Positions 31,213 to 40,028 of a stretch of 64,000 bases of DNA are shown here, in pieces. Source of the stretch: Paenibacillus senegalensis JC66. Lineage in GTDB: Bacteria > Bacillota > Bacilli > Paenibacillales > NBRC-103111. The DNA lies in NCBI RefSeq assembly GCF_000285515.1, contig NZ_HE610957.1, positions 1,526,468-1,590,467 of the forward strand, given 5' to 3'. Every line of letters begins with the position of its first letter. Positions within the stretch are counted from its first letter, which is position 1. Under the pieces are notes generated by a model. That model had not been told where the DNA came from. It saw only the letters and a program-made list of their open reading frames with translations, and did not search any database. The translations under genes and the position numbers were made by a program.

Positions 31213-33531
31213 TTAAAATTCATCCCTTTCAAATACAGTTTGTAATCCGTAGCCGGGTACTTTCGCTCTGTTTTTTCTTCGCACCCAACCTGGTGAGTTA
31301 TTCAAAATATCAAGAATAGGTTTAGCATCCCAGGGCTGCATAGAACCCTTTTTATTGCCTAAACACTCGGTCCATACCTGGGCTGCACAGACGCGCTGCC
31401 GCTGTCCGATAGATTCCCCGGAGGTGTCAAAGTCTTCAGCATCCAGCCAATCGCGGATAATCCCCTCGCGAGAATCCGTCTCTAGATGTGCCGCTTGTTG
31501 CTCTTCTGCCGCTTTCCTTGCCTTGGAGTCAAGCTCCAAAGCCTCCGCCGCCTTGTACCAGCACAATACTTCTGCCCATATTTGGCTTACCTCGTAATCG
31601 CCCATATCGTCCCAATGACTTTTTTCAGCTCGATCCGGCACTACCTCAACGGGCCAAAACCGCCGGTTTCCGGTCGTGTCACGTAAAAACTCCTTAGTAT
31701 TCGTGGTTCCAAAAAACACGCATTTACGCGGGAAATCCGACACCTGACGATCATAAGCAACCCGATAGCGGTCTTCCGTTTTAGATAGAAACGCTTTGAC
31801 CTCTTCGACCTCTGTCTTCTTCATGGCTGACAGCTCCCCAATCTCGAACAACCAACCGCTCTGCAAATGCTCTCCCGCTTCCTTGTTTTCAAAAGTTCGT
31901 AAGGAATCGCTGAACCATTCCCGGCCCAGCTTTGCCAAAATGCTGCTTTTCCCGGCTCCTTGTGGCCCGACAAGTACAAGCATTTGATCAAATTTACAGC
32001 CTGGCTCATACAGCCTGCGAACAGCTGCCAGTAGCATTTTCCGGGTTACTTGGCGTACATAATGGGAGTCGTCAGCCCCTAAATAAGTAATGAAGATCCG
32101 TTCCGCTCTCTTCTCGCCGTCCCACTTTCCGCCTTCAATGAATTCCTTAATGGGGTGAAATTTATTCATATGAACAACCTCCGTAAACGCGTTCTGAATG
32201 GTCGAAGCCGTTGAAAATCCGTAACGTTTACCAAAATAGTGTTGTAGCCGCTTGTCATCAGCCCCTAACCACGGCTCGTATCTCCTATGTGGTCGCTCAC
32301 GCCCTCGCCACGGCAAAGCTCCGCGGATGACTTCGGTATTGCCAAAGGAGTCATAACCTAGTACACCTTTAAACTCCCCGTTCCGAAGGATCAACTCCGC
32401 ATTTTTGGCCGTTGGCAGAACGTCACCGGTCTTGTTGTGAGTGTCCAGCTTGGCTTGCCAGTCGTCGTCCTCTTCAAGCTCTAGTTCGTCAAATTCATCT
32501 ATTAGTTCCGATAGCTTCGCCTTCTTAACTTCCGAATCATTGGAAGCAAACTCCAGCATGGCGAGATAGCTTGGGTGCTTGTTGGCAGGCGTCTTCTCCT
32601 TCAGGTTGTCGTCCAGATCGCGGTAACGGTGGATCCGGATAAGGTCAAAAAGGTTGTGACTCCGGCCATCGCTGACCGGGTCTGACTCCTGGTGTGAATA
32701 AGCTAAACCTTGATCCGGAAATACCTCTAGCCCGTTCGCGCTGCTACCATCTATATAGGTGTAGCGGTTCGGCATCGTGCCCGGTTCGTATTGATCAGAA
32801 AGGAACTTTTCTATCCCTTCATCTATGGAATACGTCCTGCAGAACACGCCGATCAGCCCAGGTTTGTCAGTCGGGTCCTGTGGCTTCTTGCCAAACAACC
32901 CTTCAGCCGTCTTCTCGTCCTCGTGCCGCGGCCATGAACTAACGTCCTTCCAGTCGTCGTATTCGTCTAAAATGCTATCAACGCTGATCGGCTCACCCTC
33001 AAACACCTCAAAGACTGGTTCGGCGTCCTGGCTGCAACTCGGCATGTACATGAGCCGCTGCACTTCAAAAGTTGTTTTGTCGAAGAAGTCCAGCCCGATT
33101 TGATCAGCAAGCTTGCGGCTTACAGCGGCATATTCGTCCTGATCCATCTCCCGGTCAACCGGAGCAATTAAACGGTATTTCGGTTTGTTAGGTCTGTGTG
33201 AGTGGGTAGAGTAGAGCAGATAGGCGGAGCCGCCCAGGACAAGGTCAGCAGCAAGCTGGAAATCTTCATCGGCGTGATCCACATCCAACGTGATCAACCA
33301 GCGGCATTCGATGTTTTCCTTTTTCCGCCGTCCGCCGCGGATAGAGCCGCCAACGAATGCGGGACCGTCTTTGATATCGAATTGCTTCGCCTTGGTTTGA
33401 CGGTCGTACTGCGCCATGGTCTCTGTCGTGCGTCGTACTTTACGCAGCCGCTGAACGAACTCTTCCCACTCCAGATATTCATTTTTCCAGTGTTTATCAG
33501 ATCGGTTCCGCCCGAATGAGATTTCTAGCAT
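31213..33531 (-). CDS. Primase/helicase, virulence-associated E (VapE) family
   Basis: 772 aa. The N-terminal part (about 60-200) has a primase-polymerase-like core with WLITLDVDHADEDF and LLYSTHSHRPNKPKYRLIAP. The C-terminal part is the VapE/D5-like AAA+ domain: LVLVGPQGAGKSSILAKLG (Walker A), WLFEIGELSAMKK (Walker B), VFFGTTNTKEFLRDTTGNRR (sensor/arginine finger). It should load or act at the phage origin, possibly the repeat cluster just downstream. GAAGGA supports ATG 33531, just past the polymerase stop. Confidence 0.92.
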   Translation of the reverse strand: MLEISFGRNRSDKHWKNEYLEWEEFVQRLRKVRRTTETMAQYDRQTKAKQFDIKDGPAFVGGSIRGGRRKKENIECRWLITLDVDHADEDFQLAADLVLGGSAYLLYSTHSHRPNKPKYRLIAPVDREMDQDEYAAVSRKLADQIGLDFFDKTTFEVQRLMYMPSCSQDAEPVFEVFEGEPISVDSILDEYDDWKDVSSWPRHEDEKTAEGLFGKKPQDPTDKPGLIGVFCRTYSIDEGIEKFLSDQYEPGTMPNRYTYIDGSSANGLEVFPDQGLAYSHQESDPVSDGRSHNLFDLIRIHRYRDLDDNLKEKTPANKHPSYLAMLEFASNDSEVKKAKLSELIDEFDELELEEDDDWQAKLDTHNKTGDVLPTAKNAELILRNGEFKGVLGYDSFGNTEVIRGALPWRGRERPHRRYEPWLGADDKRLQHYFGKRYGFSTASTIQNAFTEVVHMNKFHPIKEFIEGGKWDGEKRAERIFITYLGADDSHYVRQVTRKMLLAAVRRLYEPGCKFDQMLVLVGPQGAGKSSILAKLGREWFSDSLRTFENKEAGEHLQSGWLFEIGELSAMKKTEVEEVKAFLSKTEDRYRVAYDRQVSDFPRKCVFFGTTNTKEFLRDTTGNRRFWPVEVVPDRAEKSHWDDMGDYEVSQIWAEVLCWYKAAEALELDSKARKAAEEQQAAHLETDSREGIIRDWLDAEDFDTSGESIGQRQRVCAAQVWTECLGNKKGSMQPWDAKPILDILNNSPGWVRRKNRAKVPGYGLQTVFERDEF

Positions 33532-33536
33532 GTGCG

Positions 33537-35486
33537 TCAGTCCTTCATATAAAATTCCGTCTCAAAAGCATCAGCGGCAAGCGGCAACCCCGGAGCCCAG
33601 GCAATCGGCTGCCCCATGATGTCCGTAATCTCTTGCATACAGTCCCAGTCCTTCGGTTCGTCAAGCACAACTTCATCATGTACGTGCATCACAACATCGT
33701 AGCCCCGTTCGTCCAGGCGTAACAGTGAGACTGCCAAGCAATCCCTCGCAACCGCCTGGACGATATTCTCCACCAATTTCCCGCCATACGTGGAGAGCCG
33801 CCCCCAGCGCTTTGTATCCTGGTCCACGCCTTCATAACTGAGCTGTGTGCCACCCCATTTATTAGGCTTGAGCTTTGGCTTGTAGTAAGCTAGCCGCCGC
33901 TTTGAAGGTAGCTCTATAAATAAGAAGGGATCGTCAGGGATAAAGCGGAGGCCGTGATGCAACTCGATCACGCGCTTTTGGTCTACTGCATCTACTGCCG
34001 CATTGCCGACCTTATACCAGAACTGTTTAATCTTCGGGTTTGCATTGCGCCAGGCGTCAACTAGCCCTTGCAAGTCGTCCTCCGGAATGCCCATATCTAA
34101 AGCACCCATTTGGATCAAAGCACCTGGGCCGCCCTGGTAGCCAAGCGCCAGCTCTGCCACCTTCCCGCGCTGCCGGAGGTCGCTGCCTTTGTCGATCTGA
34201 TCAATGGGAATGCCAAACATGGCGGAAGCTGATGCCTCATATATCTTGCCGTGCGTGTTGAATACATCTAGACGCCACTGCTCCCCCGACAGCCACGCAA
34301 TCACGCGGGCCTCAATGGCTGAGAAGTCAGAGACGATAAAACGACTATCGGGTGAAGGAATAAACGCCGTCCGTATAAGCTGTGACAGCACACCGGACAC
34401 CGAACCGTACAACATTTCCAGCAGTTCAAAATCGCCTTCACGCAGTAGATCACGTGCAAGCTTCAAATCTGCGATCTTGTTCTTGGGCAAGTTATGGACC
34501 TGTACCAGCCTACCCGCCCAGCGCCCTGTCCGGTTAGCGCCATAGAACTGAAGTAGTCCGCGCAGCCGGTGATCTTGACAATGGCCGCGCTGCATAGCCT
34601 CGTACTTACGGACAGATGTCTTGGACAGCTCCTTCCGAAGCCGTAACATTTCAAGACCTTCATCAGTCTGCAACTCTTCCTTGATCTTGGGTAAAGCGTC
34701 TTTACTCAGGCTGTCAATCGTGACCCCTTCATGCTCCAAGAACCACGCTTTTAATTGAGCTACACTGTTGGGGTTATCCAGGCCGGTTAACTCAGCGGCC
34801 TCAGCTGTCAAGCGTTCCTTGTACTCCTGATCGGCTTGAATCGCCTTTTGTACCAGATCCATATCAACGGCAATCCCACGATCTGCTATGCGCTGATCCA
34901 ACTCCCAAAGCCGCTGTTCAAACGGCAGGATATCGTACCCGTCCAGTGCCTTACTGATAGCCCTCTCCGTCTCCACGTCCTGAATACAGTAAGCCTTGTA
35001 CTCTTCCCATTTCTCCGGATTGTGATAAGAGTGATTGCGCGTCCGGCCGCCGTTCTTCTTGGTTGGTTTGCACGGTACAGAAAAGAACTTAATCAGGTTC
35101 TTGCCAGCTGCATCCTTCTGCTGCTCCAGCTTAAGGCACTGCGCAACACCTTCCAGGTAAGTAGGCAGCCCCAACATTAATGATTGAACAGCCGTACAGC
35201 GCCATTGACTCGGGTCAGTCTCAATGCCGTAGTGCTTGGCAATACAAACCCTCTCGAAGTTTGCATTGAACGCTGTTTTGATGACCTTATGATCAGTAAG
35301 TGCATCCCAAACGTCCTCCGGCAGCTCCTCCAGATCGGTCAGATCAACAAGCTGTACCGGCTCGTCATCCCAGGCATAAGCAAATAGTAAGATTTCAAAA
35401 TCGGGTGCCTCAACATAGGGATAAACGCCACATTTGAGCAGATCCACGGAGGAATAGGTTTCAATATCAATTCGGAGCGTTCTCAT
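33537..35486 (-). CDS. Phage DNA polymerase, family A, with 3'-5' exonuclease domain
   Basis: 649 aa. N-terminal exonuclease: LRIDIETYSSVDLLKCGVYP (Exo I D-E), KTAFNANFERVC, and HNPEKWEEYKAYCIQDVE. Polymerase: GANRTGRWAGRLVQVHNLPK, motif A FIVSDFSAIEARVIAWL, motif B region DKGSDLRQRGKVAELALGYQ, motif C VVMHVHDEVVLDE. It is the replicative enzyme of the phage. ATG 35486 overlaps the preceding stop (TGATG) with GGAGG. Confidence 0.96.
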   Translation of the reverse strand: MRTLRIDIETYSSVDLLKCGVYPYVEAPDFEILLFAYAWDDEPVQLVDLTDLEELPEDVWDALTDHKVIKTAFNANFERVCIAKHYGIETDPSQWRCTAVQSLMLGLPTYLEGVAQCLKLEQQKDAAGKNLIKFFSVPCKPTKKNGGRTRNHSYHNPEKWEEYKAYCIQDVETERAISKALDGYDILPFEQRLWELDQRIADRGIAVDMDLVQKAIQADQEYKERLTAEAAELTGLDNPNSVAQLKAWFLEHEGVTIDSLSKDALPKIKEELQTDEGLEMLRLRKELSKTSVRKYEAMQRGHCQDHRLRGLLQFYGANRTGRWAGRLVQVHNLPKNKIADLKLARDLLREGDFELLEMLYGSVSGVLSQLIRTAFIPSPDSRFIVSDFSAIEARVIAWLSGEQWRLDVFNTHGKIYEASASAMFGIPIDQIDKGSDLRQRGKVAELALGYQGGPGALIQMGALDMGIPEDDLQGLVDAWRNANPKIKQFWYKVGNAAVDAVDQKRVIELHHGLRFIPDDPFLFIELPSKRRLAYYKPKLKPNKWGGTQLSYEGVDQDTKRWGRLSTYGGKLVENIVQAVARDCLAVSLLRLDERGYDVVMHVHDEVVLDEPKDWDCMQEITDIMGQPIAWAPGLPLAADAFETEFYMKD

Positions 35487-35659
35487 CAGAAATCCTCCAA
35501 ACGACAATCAGCGCAGCCAGTGTCTCTCATGTCGAACTCAGAGGTAAAATCATCTTCGTCCGTTTCCAGCTCGATGTCCTCACCGGTAAGCGATCTCGCT
35601 ACAGCGTGCCGGAAACACAGCCACCGTTTCGAGGTCTCGGAATAGAGTTTAATCTTCAT
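35486..35659 (-). CDS. Small zinc-finger-like protein, 57 aa
   Basis: MKIKLYSETSKRWLCFRHAV, an acidic centre, and a C-terminal DTGCADCRLEDF. The Cys-x-x-His and CxxC pairs could bind one zinc ion. It overlaps the polymerase start and the end of the MazG-like gene, so it is embedded in the replication operon. Confidence 0.7.
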   Translation of the reverse strand: MKIKLYSETSKRWLCFRHAVARSLTGEDIELETDEDDFTSEFDMRDTGCADCRLEDF

Positions 35660-36246
35660 AGCACCTTACCCCCGTGCCTGCGCGGCCTCGTTGCATTGTA
35701 GGCCATCTTTTCGGCTATGGCTCGCTCTAAATCGATACCGTATTTATCTGCCACGTATTGCACGCTTCCAAGGCAGGTAGCCAAGCTCTTAAATGCGCTA
35801 ATTGGTAATCCCCCGGCGAACTTAATCCACGACATTGACAAACAGTAATAGATGTGATTCAGGTGCTCCGGAAGGGAGGCATTGACATACCAGGATTCAA
35901 AACTTATATCATTGACCGTCTTGAATTTTTCATGAAGTTCCTCCCCCCATCCATACTTACCAGCGATATCAAAAATCCTGATGCAGACGTCAGCTAATTC
36001 CGAGGGGATTCCGCAAGGCTTCCATCGGCTGTTACGGTAAGTATCAGACCTAAGAACGTTCCCTTTACTGGCAGTAAATTCATACCAGACTTTTGTTGGA
36101 GCGTGACCGTTCCTGTGATCCTCCAGTGCTTCTGACACTTCCGAATGCACTAATACGATCAATTCCCCATACGTCCGCCCCTTCTCCCACCAACCTTTAC
36201 TTACGGCGTTTTGATGTGCTTTTTCGACCAACTCTTTAATGTTCAT
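35656..36246 (-). CDS. MazG-like all-alpha NTP pyrophosphatase
   Basis: A 196-aa helical protein with ELIVLVHSEVSEALEDHRNG and ELADVCIRIFDIAGKYGWGE, the paired ExxE and ExxD metal sites of the MazG/dUTPase all-alpha superfamily. It should hydrolyse NTPs or dNTPs to monophosphates, adjusting pools during phage growth. GGGAG precedes ATG 36246. Confidence 0.87.
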   Translation of the reverse strand: MNIKELVEKAHQNAVSKGWWEKGRTYGELIVLVHSEVSEALEDHRNGHAPTKVWYEFTASKGNVLRSDTYRNSRWKPCGIPSELADVCIRIFDIAGKYGWGEELHEKFKTVNDISFESWYVNASLPEHLNHIYYCLSMSWIKFAGGLPISAFKSLATCLGSVQYVADKYGIDLERAIAEKMAYNATRPRRHGGKVL

Positions 36247-36279
36247 CTATCTCACGCTCCCATTATTTTTGATAGGAAA

Positions 36280-36299
36280 GGGGACTCTCTCGAATCCCC
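36280..36299 (-). terminator. Intercistronic hairpin
   Basis: GGGGA / TCCCC stem with a 10-base loop, followed on the minus strand by TTTCC. A weak attenuator between the 36318 gene and the MazG-like gene. Confidence 0.45.
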
Positions 36300-36317
36300 T
36301 CTTAGATGCAATAATGA

Positions 36318-36839
36318 TTAAAAGTCCTCTTCTTCGTCGTCGTACTCGTCGTCAAAGTCGTCCTCAGCTCTCGCACGTCCACCCAGCGGATCACCATCCG
36401 CCACCTTTTGAATGTTGTTCAGACCGCAAGCAATTCCTTTACTCCCGTCTCTGTCATATGGATAAAAGTTCAAGCTTAACCGAGCATAACTACCGGAATA
36501 AACTTCTGTGGAGTCAGTAATTTCGATCTTATCCAGATCAATGATTCCCGGTTTAGTGTTGCTGTTGGCATTCACAAAATAGTGACCTTCATACGCTTCA
36601 TCGTCTTCACGATCTACATCGCCATCCCGGAGCGGCAGCTTGAGGTTTTTCGGCACCTTACCACCCCATTTACTTTTGCCTAGCTCCTTGGCAGCCTCAA
36701 TGGCGTCCTTGATTTTTTTAACAGTCTTCTTATCAGATTTAGGAATGAGTACCGAAACGCTGTATTTACCATCTTTATTCGGTGCGAATACATGTGCATA
36801 GCTCAAACGACATTTTCCTGTGATCACTTTAGTTTCCAT
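36318..36839 (-). CDS. Phage single-stranded DNA-binding protein, DUF2815
   Basis: A 173-aa protein: CRLSYAHVFAPNKDGKYSVS, LIPKSDKKTVKKIKDAIEAA, SGSYARLSLNFYPYDRDGSK, with an acidic tail (DDFDDEYDDEEEDF). This is the DUF2815 pattern of phage ssDNA-binding/recombination partners next to DUF2800. ATG 36839 is preceded by AAGGAG; the longer frame to 36962 lacks support and overlaps the upstream gene. Confidence 0.9.
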   Translation of the reverse strand: METKVITGKCRLSYAHVFAPNKDGKYSVSVLIPKSDKKTVKKIKDAIEAAKELGKSKWGGKVPKNLKLPLRDGDVDREDDEAYEGHYFVNANSNTKPGIIDLDKIEITDSTEVYSGSYARLSLNFYPYDRDGSKGIACGLNNIQKVADGDPLGGRARAEDDFDDEYDDEEEDF

Positions 36840-36924
36840 ATTGGCAGTTCTCCTTTTATTTGAGTTATAGTATCCTGACGACATTCTTCCAGCCGCCATC
36901 TGATCAACGTAATAGTTTGCTATA

Positions 36925-38106
36925 TCACCCATCCGCAAAATCCTCAGCAGCAGACGCTGCACTGGATATTTCCGGACGTGGGTCGCTCACTGGAGCCAGT
37001 TTTGGCTTGCCTGGTGGCTTTGTGATCAGATCCCCCATTAGGGATGTAAAAGTTTTCTTCCCAATGAGAGATTCCAGATCGGTTATGCCGCGAAGCTCCT
37101 GCGGCTTTAAAATTTGATCCTCTTTATACTTAGCATCCAGCAATACCATCCGGGCCTTCTCCTTGTCCGTAATGGTGCGGTTGCTCCGACCTTCAACCAG
37201 TTTCCAGCCGGGGAACCTTACACCGTGATTTTCAGCTTGGTTAAGTGCATACTTCGAGATATCTTCAGCCCAAGCTTTCAGTTCATCGGCCTTATGCAAA
37301 ATTTCCCCGATTTCCTCCGGACTGAGCAGCGCTGGCTCTTCAAACTCATGTTTTGCCAGTTCTAAATTGGCTCTGGCCCGTGTCCGACAATGAGATTTTG
37401 CCCGGCAGAATTTGCACCAATCGCCCGCAGCATGAGGAGGACGTGGCAGAAAAACCTTTTTTGTAGCCGGTTTAACTTTGTCCTCACCCCAGGCCAGTAA
37501 ATCAGCAAGCGGCAGCTCTTCAGTGGATACGTGATCCAAACGGGGCTGGACAATCGTCATTCGGATTGTTTCAAAGTCATACAAAAAGCCGTGTTCACTC
37601 CAAGCCCCTAAACCGTAGAGTCTTAACTGTGAATTATTTTCAGCGTCAACTTGTACGCCTTTGCCGTATTTAAGGTCAATAACCTCAAGGATCCCATCGG
37701 ATATAATCACAACGTCACCAGTCCCGAAACCATCCGGAACCCAATCTGAAAAATCTAAACGCTGCTCCAGTAGAATTTGAGCGTCTTTGGTCCGTACCTG
37801 GGCTTCCGCGAACCGTTCCAAGACGATATCCACATAGGTTTGTACGTACTCCAGCATTGCAGGGCTGTAATACTCGCCCTCCTCATGTTTCTTGAGTTCG
37901 GCGCTATATTTGCGCTTGGTGATCTCACCTAACTGAAGCTTGAGTACCAACTCAGATAATTCATGTGCTGCTGTTCCTTCATCGGCGTAACTAGTAGAGT
38001 TATCAGGGAACAACTCCTCTAGCGTCACGCTACCAGGGCAAGCCATCCAACGATGGCTACCCGAAGCGGAGAGCTTAGCATGCTTCCTCTCTGCGTGACC
38101 GCTCAT
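36925..38106 (-). CDS. DUF2800 protein, Cas4/RecB-like nuclease
   Basis: 393 aa with WMACPGSVTLEELFPDNSTS, YADEGTAAHELSELVLK, the nuclease core GDVVIISDGILEVIDLKYGK (D, E-x-K) and a C-terminal WCKFCRAKSHCRTRA cluster that may complete a Cas4-like iron-sulphur or zinc site. It pairs with DUF2815 as a phage recombination exonuclease and binding-protein set. ATG 38106 overlaps the preceding stop. Confidence 0.88.
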   Translation of the reverse strand: MSGHAERKHAKLSASGSHRWMACPGSVTLEELFPDNSTSYADEGTAAHELSELVLKLQLGEITKRKYSAELKKHEEGEYYSPAMLEYVQTYVDIVLERFAEAQVRTKDAQILLEQRLDFSDWVPDGFGTGDVVIISDGILEVIDLKYGKGVQVDAENNSQLRLYGLGAWSEHGFLYDFETIRMTIVQPRLDHVSTEELPLADLLAWGEDKVKPATKKVFLPRPPHAAGDWCKFCRAKSHCRTRARANLELAKHEFEEPALLSPEEIGEILHKADELKAWAEDISKYALNQAENHGVRFPGWKLVEGRSNRTITDKEKARMVLLDAKYKEDQILKPQELRGITDLESLIGKKTFTSLMGDLITKPPGKPKLAPVSDPRPEISSAASAAEDFADG

Positions 38107-38555
38107 TCCGAATCCTCCAGAGCATGCAGCGCTTTAGCAAATTCAGCCCGTTTCTTCTCCGGCACGTTGGACACGGCTTTAGCGCCATATTTACTGAGCA
38201 GTTCCCGCACCTCTGCACGCTTGCCGCCTTTCGCCAGCTCAGAAGCTTTCTCTCGCAAATCCTCCACAGAAGGAATGTCGTCTCCTTCATCATTGCCGCT
38301 GTCATCCTCTGGATCGGTTTCCGGCTCCTCGACTTTACTGCTCTTTTCTTCCAGATCCTCCGACTGCTCTTCTAATTCCTCTTCCGGCTCAGCCTGCTTC
38401 TCTTCCTTCTTAGGCTTTCTAGTCTTCTGCTTCTTCTCTTGCTGGACCGGTTCAGCAGTGGAAGCAGACTCCCCCACAAAAGCAGCTGACAACGTTGCAA
38501 ACTCCTCAATAGCTTGTGTTGCGGAATCTCCGTTAATTGTGATTGTTACTGGCAT
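38103..38555 (-). CDS. Acidic low-complexity protein, 150 aa
   Basis: MPVTITINGDSATQAIEEFA begins a short ordered N-terminus. A Glu/Lys-rich linker (about 45-105) and a C-terminal helical domain (VEDLREKASELAKGGKRAEV, ALHALEDSE) follow. Phage relatives are often labelled rRNA-biogenesis-like, without real evidence. ATG 38555 is taken because the frame upstream overlaps another gene. Probably binds a partner in the recombination block. Confidence 0.7.
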   Translation of the reverse strand: MPVTITINGDSATQAIEEFATLSAAFVGESASTAEPVQQEKKQKTRKPKKEEKQAEPEEELEEQSEDLEEKSSKVEEPETDPEDDSGNDEGDDIPSVEDLREKASELAKGGKRAEVRELLSKYGAKAVSNVPEKKRAEFAKALHALEDSE

Positions 38556-38697
38556 ATCGCTCACTCTCCCTAGTGATTTCTTGGATACAGTACTTACAAA
38601 CTTCTCTATCATTCCAGCTCATGAGGTATTGAGGCGGAACTTCTTGGCCGCAAACCTCGCACTCATCAGCCAATAACACGTTGGTTACTTTACTCAT
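38533..38697 (-). CDS. Small zinc-ribbon protein, 54 aa
   Basis: MSKVTNVLLADECEVCGQEV, then SWNDREVCKYCIQEITRESE: two CxxC knuckles about 25 residues apart, a classical zinc ribbon. It overlaps the next gene by 23 nt and its ATG lies beside the stop of the AbrB-like gene. Function unknown. Confidence 0.75.
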   Translation of the reverse strand: MSKVTNVLLADECEVCGQEVPPQYLMSWNDREVCKYCIQEITRESERYASNNHN

Positions 38698-38699
38698 CA

Positions 38700-38972
38700 C
38701 TAACAACCAGCCTGCCGACATACAGCAGCGACACACTTGCCACATATAGGCTTACTCATGACTGTTTGCAGCGGTAGACCTGCCTCGCCGCACAAATGGC
38801 AGCCAGGTGCGTATTTCTTAAGAATGATCCGTTCACCGTCCATGTAAATTTCTAGCGAATCGCCATCTATAGGACCGTCCGCTGTTTGAATCCCTAAAGT
38901 TCTGCGAAGTTCTACGGGGATAACGATCCTTCCCAAATGGTCAACGCGGCGTACAATTCCAGTAGCTTTCAT
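38700..38972 (-). CDS. AbrB/SpoVT-like regulator with C-terminal zinc finger (copy 2)
   Basis: 90 aa: ATGIVRRVDHLGRIVIPVEL and RRTLGIQTADGPIDGDSLEI are the swapped-hairpin AbrB DNA-binding domain. It is followed by KYAPGCHLCGEAG and a second CxxC (ICGKCVAAVC). GGGAGG supports ATG 38972. The neighbour 38969-39241 has the same two-part architecture, so the pair arose by duplication. Confidence 0.9.
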   Translation of the reverse strand: MKATGIVRRVDHLGRIVIPVELRRTLGIQTADGPIDGDSLEIYMDGERIILKKYAPGCHLCGEAGLPLQTVMSKPICGKCVAAVCRQAGC

Positions 38973-39241
38973 CGAATGACCTCCCTTTTTAGTCGATTTA
39001 CGCAGCGCATACAGACTTGTTTGCCTGTAGGCGTCATGACCAATTTGTCCTCTGTATCCAGACACAGCACACAACCGGGGTAATGCTTGCGCAGGACAAG
39101 CTTGTCACCGACAACAAATAAATCTAACTGGCTGCCGGGCTCGATCTCCATACTGTCCCGCATCACGGCGGGGACAGTGACTCTCCCGTGACGGTCGATT
39201 GTGCAGACGATGCCGATAGAGGTCAAATTTTTACGCTTCAT
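38969..39241 (-). CDS. AbrB/SpoVT-like regulator with C-terminal zinc finger (copy 1)
   Basis: 90 aa: SIGIVCTIDRHGRVTVPAVM and IEPGSQLDLFVVGDKLVLRK form an AbrB fold, then KHYPGCVLCLDTED and VCMRCVNRLKREV give two zinc knuckles. It overlaps copy 2 by 4 nt, so expression is coupled. The two could form heterodimers. They may control early genes or mimic host AbrB-type transition-state control. Confidence 0.9.
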   Translation of the reverse strand: MKRKNLTSIGIVCTIDRHGRVTVPAVMRDSMEIEPGSQLDLFVVGDKLVLRKHYPGCVLCLDTEDKLVMTPTGKQVCMRCVNRLKREVIR

Positions 39242-39753
39242 GGCGACTCGCCGCAATTATCATTAATCACGCATACGTCAACGGACAGCTTTGTTACTGC
39301 TGGAAGATTAGGATTTACCTCCGGCAGATCGGACATATCCACACCTAGGGCAACCAAAGCGTTATAAGCTTTTTTTCCTGTTGTCTCGTTGGTTATGGCG
39401 GTGTTTAGTTCCCACTTCAATTGATCCAGCCCGTCATGGTAAAGCTTGATTTTGGGCTGGAGGCTTTCGCTAAGCTCATTAAACGCAGGCATTAAAGACT
39501 CGCTCTTAAACCTACTGTAGTAACTATCATTTAATAGAGCAGGCACGGCATCACTGAGAACATCCTTAAGAAAATGCTCCTTTGGATTACTGAGTTTATT
39601 GGCGTATATCATTGTTACTGTAGTGTAGTGGCTGAGTGAATCCTTACCAATCAATTCGATCCTTTCAGCCAACATATCACCGAACTGATCGGCTACCTTT
39701 CCGAATTCGGTCAAGTCGCCTAATAATTCATCCAATGCGTTCCCCATCGCCAT
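39238..39753 (-). CDS. Hypothetical helical phage protein, main frame
   Basis: A 171-aa helical protein, MAMGNALDELLGDLTEFGKV onward. It lacks a good ribosome binding site before ATG 39753. The frame stays open upstream (reading EIEEAAKMAMGNALDE), and an upstream frame with a strong GGGAGG start (39720-39848) is shifted by one base. A fused protein via a -1 slip at A AAA AAG is therefore likely. No known family. Confidence 0.65.
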   Translation of the reverse strand: MAMGNALDELLGDLTEFGKVADQFGDMLAERIELIGKDSLSHYTTVTMIYANKLSNPKEHFLKDVLSDAVPALLNDSYYSRFKSESLMPAFNELSESLQPKIKLYHDGLDQLKWELNTAITNETTGKKAYNALVALGVDMSDLPEVNPNLPAVTKLSVDVCVINDNCGESP

Positions 39754-39848
39754 CTTTGCAGCTTCTTCAATTTCTTTTTTAACTTTTCCTTTTTGTCAAA
39801 AATCTTCTTGTCGATGAAATCCCTCAATTGAGCTTTAGTAACGTTCAT
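39720..39848 (-). CDS. Upstream frame of a possible -1 frameshift gene, 42 aa
   Basis: Strong GGGAGGAAGT site before ATG; MNVTKAQLRDFIDKKIFDKK then KEKLKKKLKKLQ and stop. At 39774-39780 (minus strand) the heptamer A AAA AAG occurs in the correct phase. A -1 slip gives KEKLKK-EIEEAAKMAMGN, joining naturally to the main frame. This may be programmed recoding or a simple single-base mutation. Confidence 0.55.
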   Translation of the reverse strand: MNVTKAQLRDFIDKKIFDKKEKLKKKLKKLQRWRWGTHWMNY

Positions 39849-39914
39849 ACTTCCTCCCTCTTGCCCTCTCAGCCGTTTCACGGTATACTGAGGGCACAAT
39901 AGTGTGTTTTTCGA

Positions 39915-40028
39915 TTAGCTGCCCTGGCCGGCGGCTTTTCGCGTTTTATTGACCGATACGACGTATTGCAGTATCACCATGCGTTCGTCAAAGGTAAATT
40001 CAAGCCAAGCCTTAGCGGTTACGTTCAT
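39915..40028 (-). CDS. Very small protein, 37 aa
   Basis: MNVTAKAWLEFTFDERMVIL, then a basic tail (VNKTRKAAGQGS). It overlaps the preceding gene end by 17 nt with a GGGGGAGG site inside that gene. Plausible as a real small gene but unproven. Confidence 0.5.
   Translation of the reverse strand: MNVTAKAWLEFTFDERMVILQYVVSVNKTRKAAGQGS

Noticed and set aside
38053-38676. 207-codon Ser-rich frame opposite the acidic 38103 gene
   Set aside because: Antisense of Glu/Lys-rich codons gives Ser/Phe runs; not a real protein.
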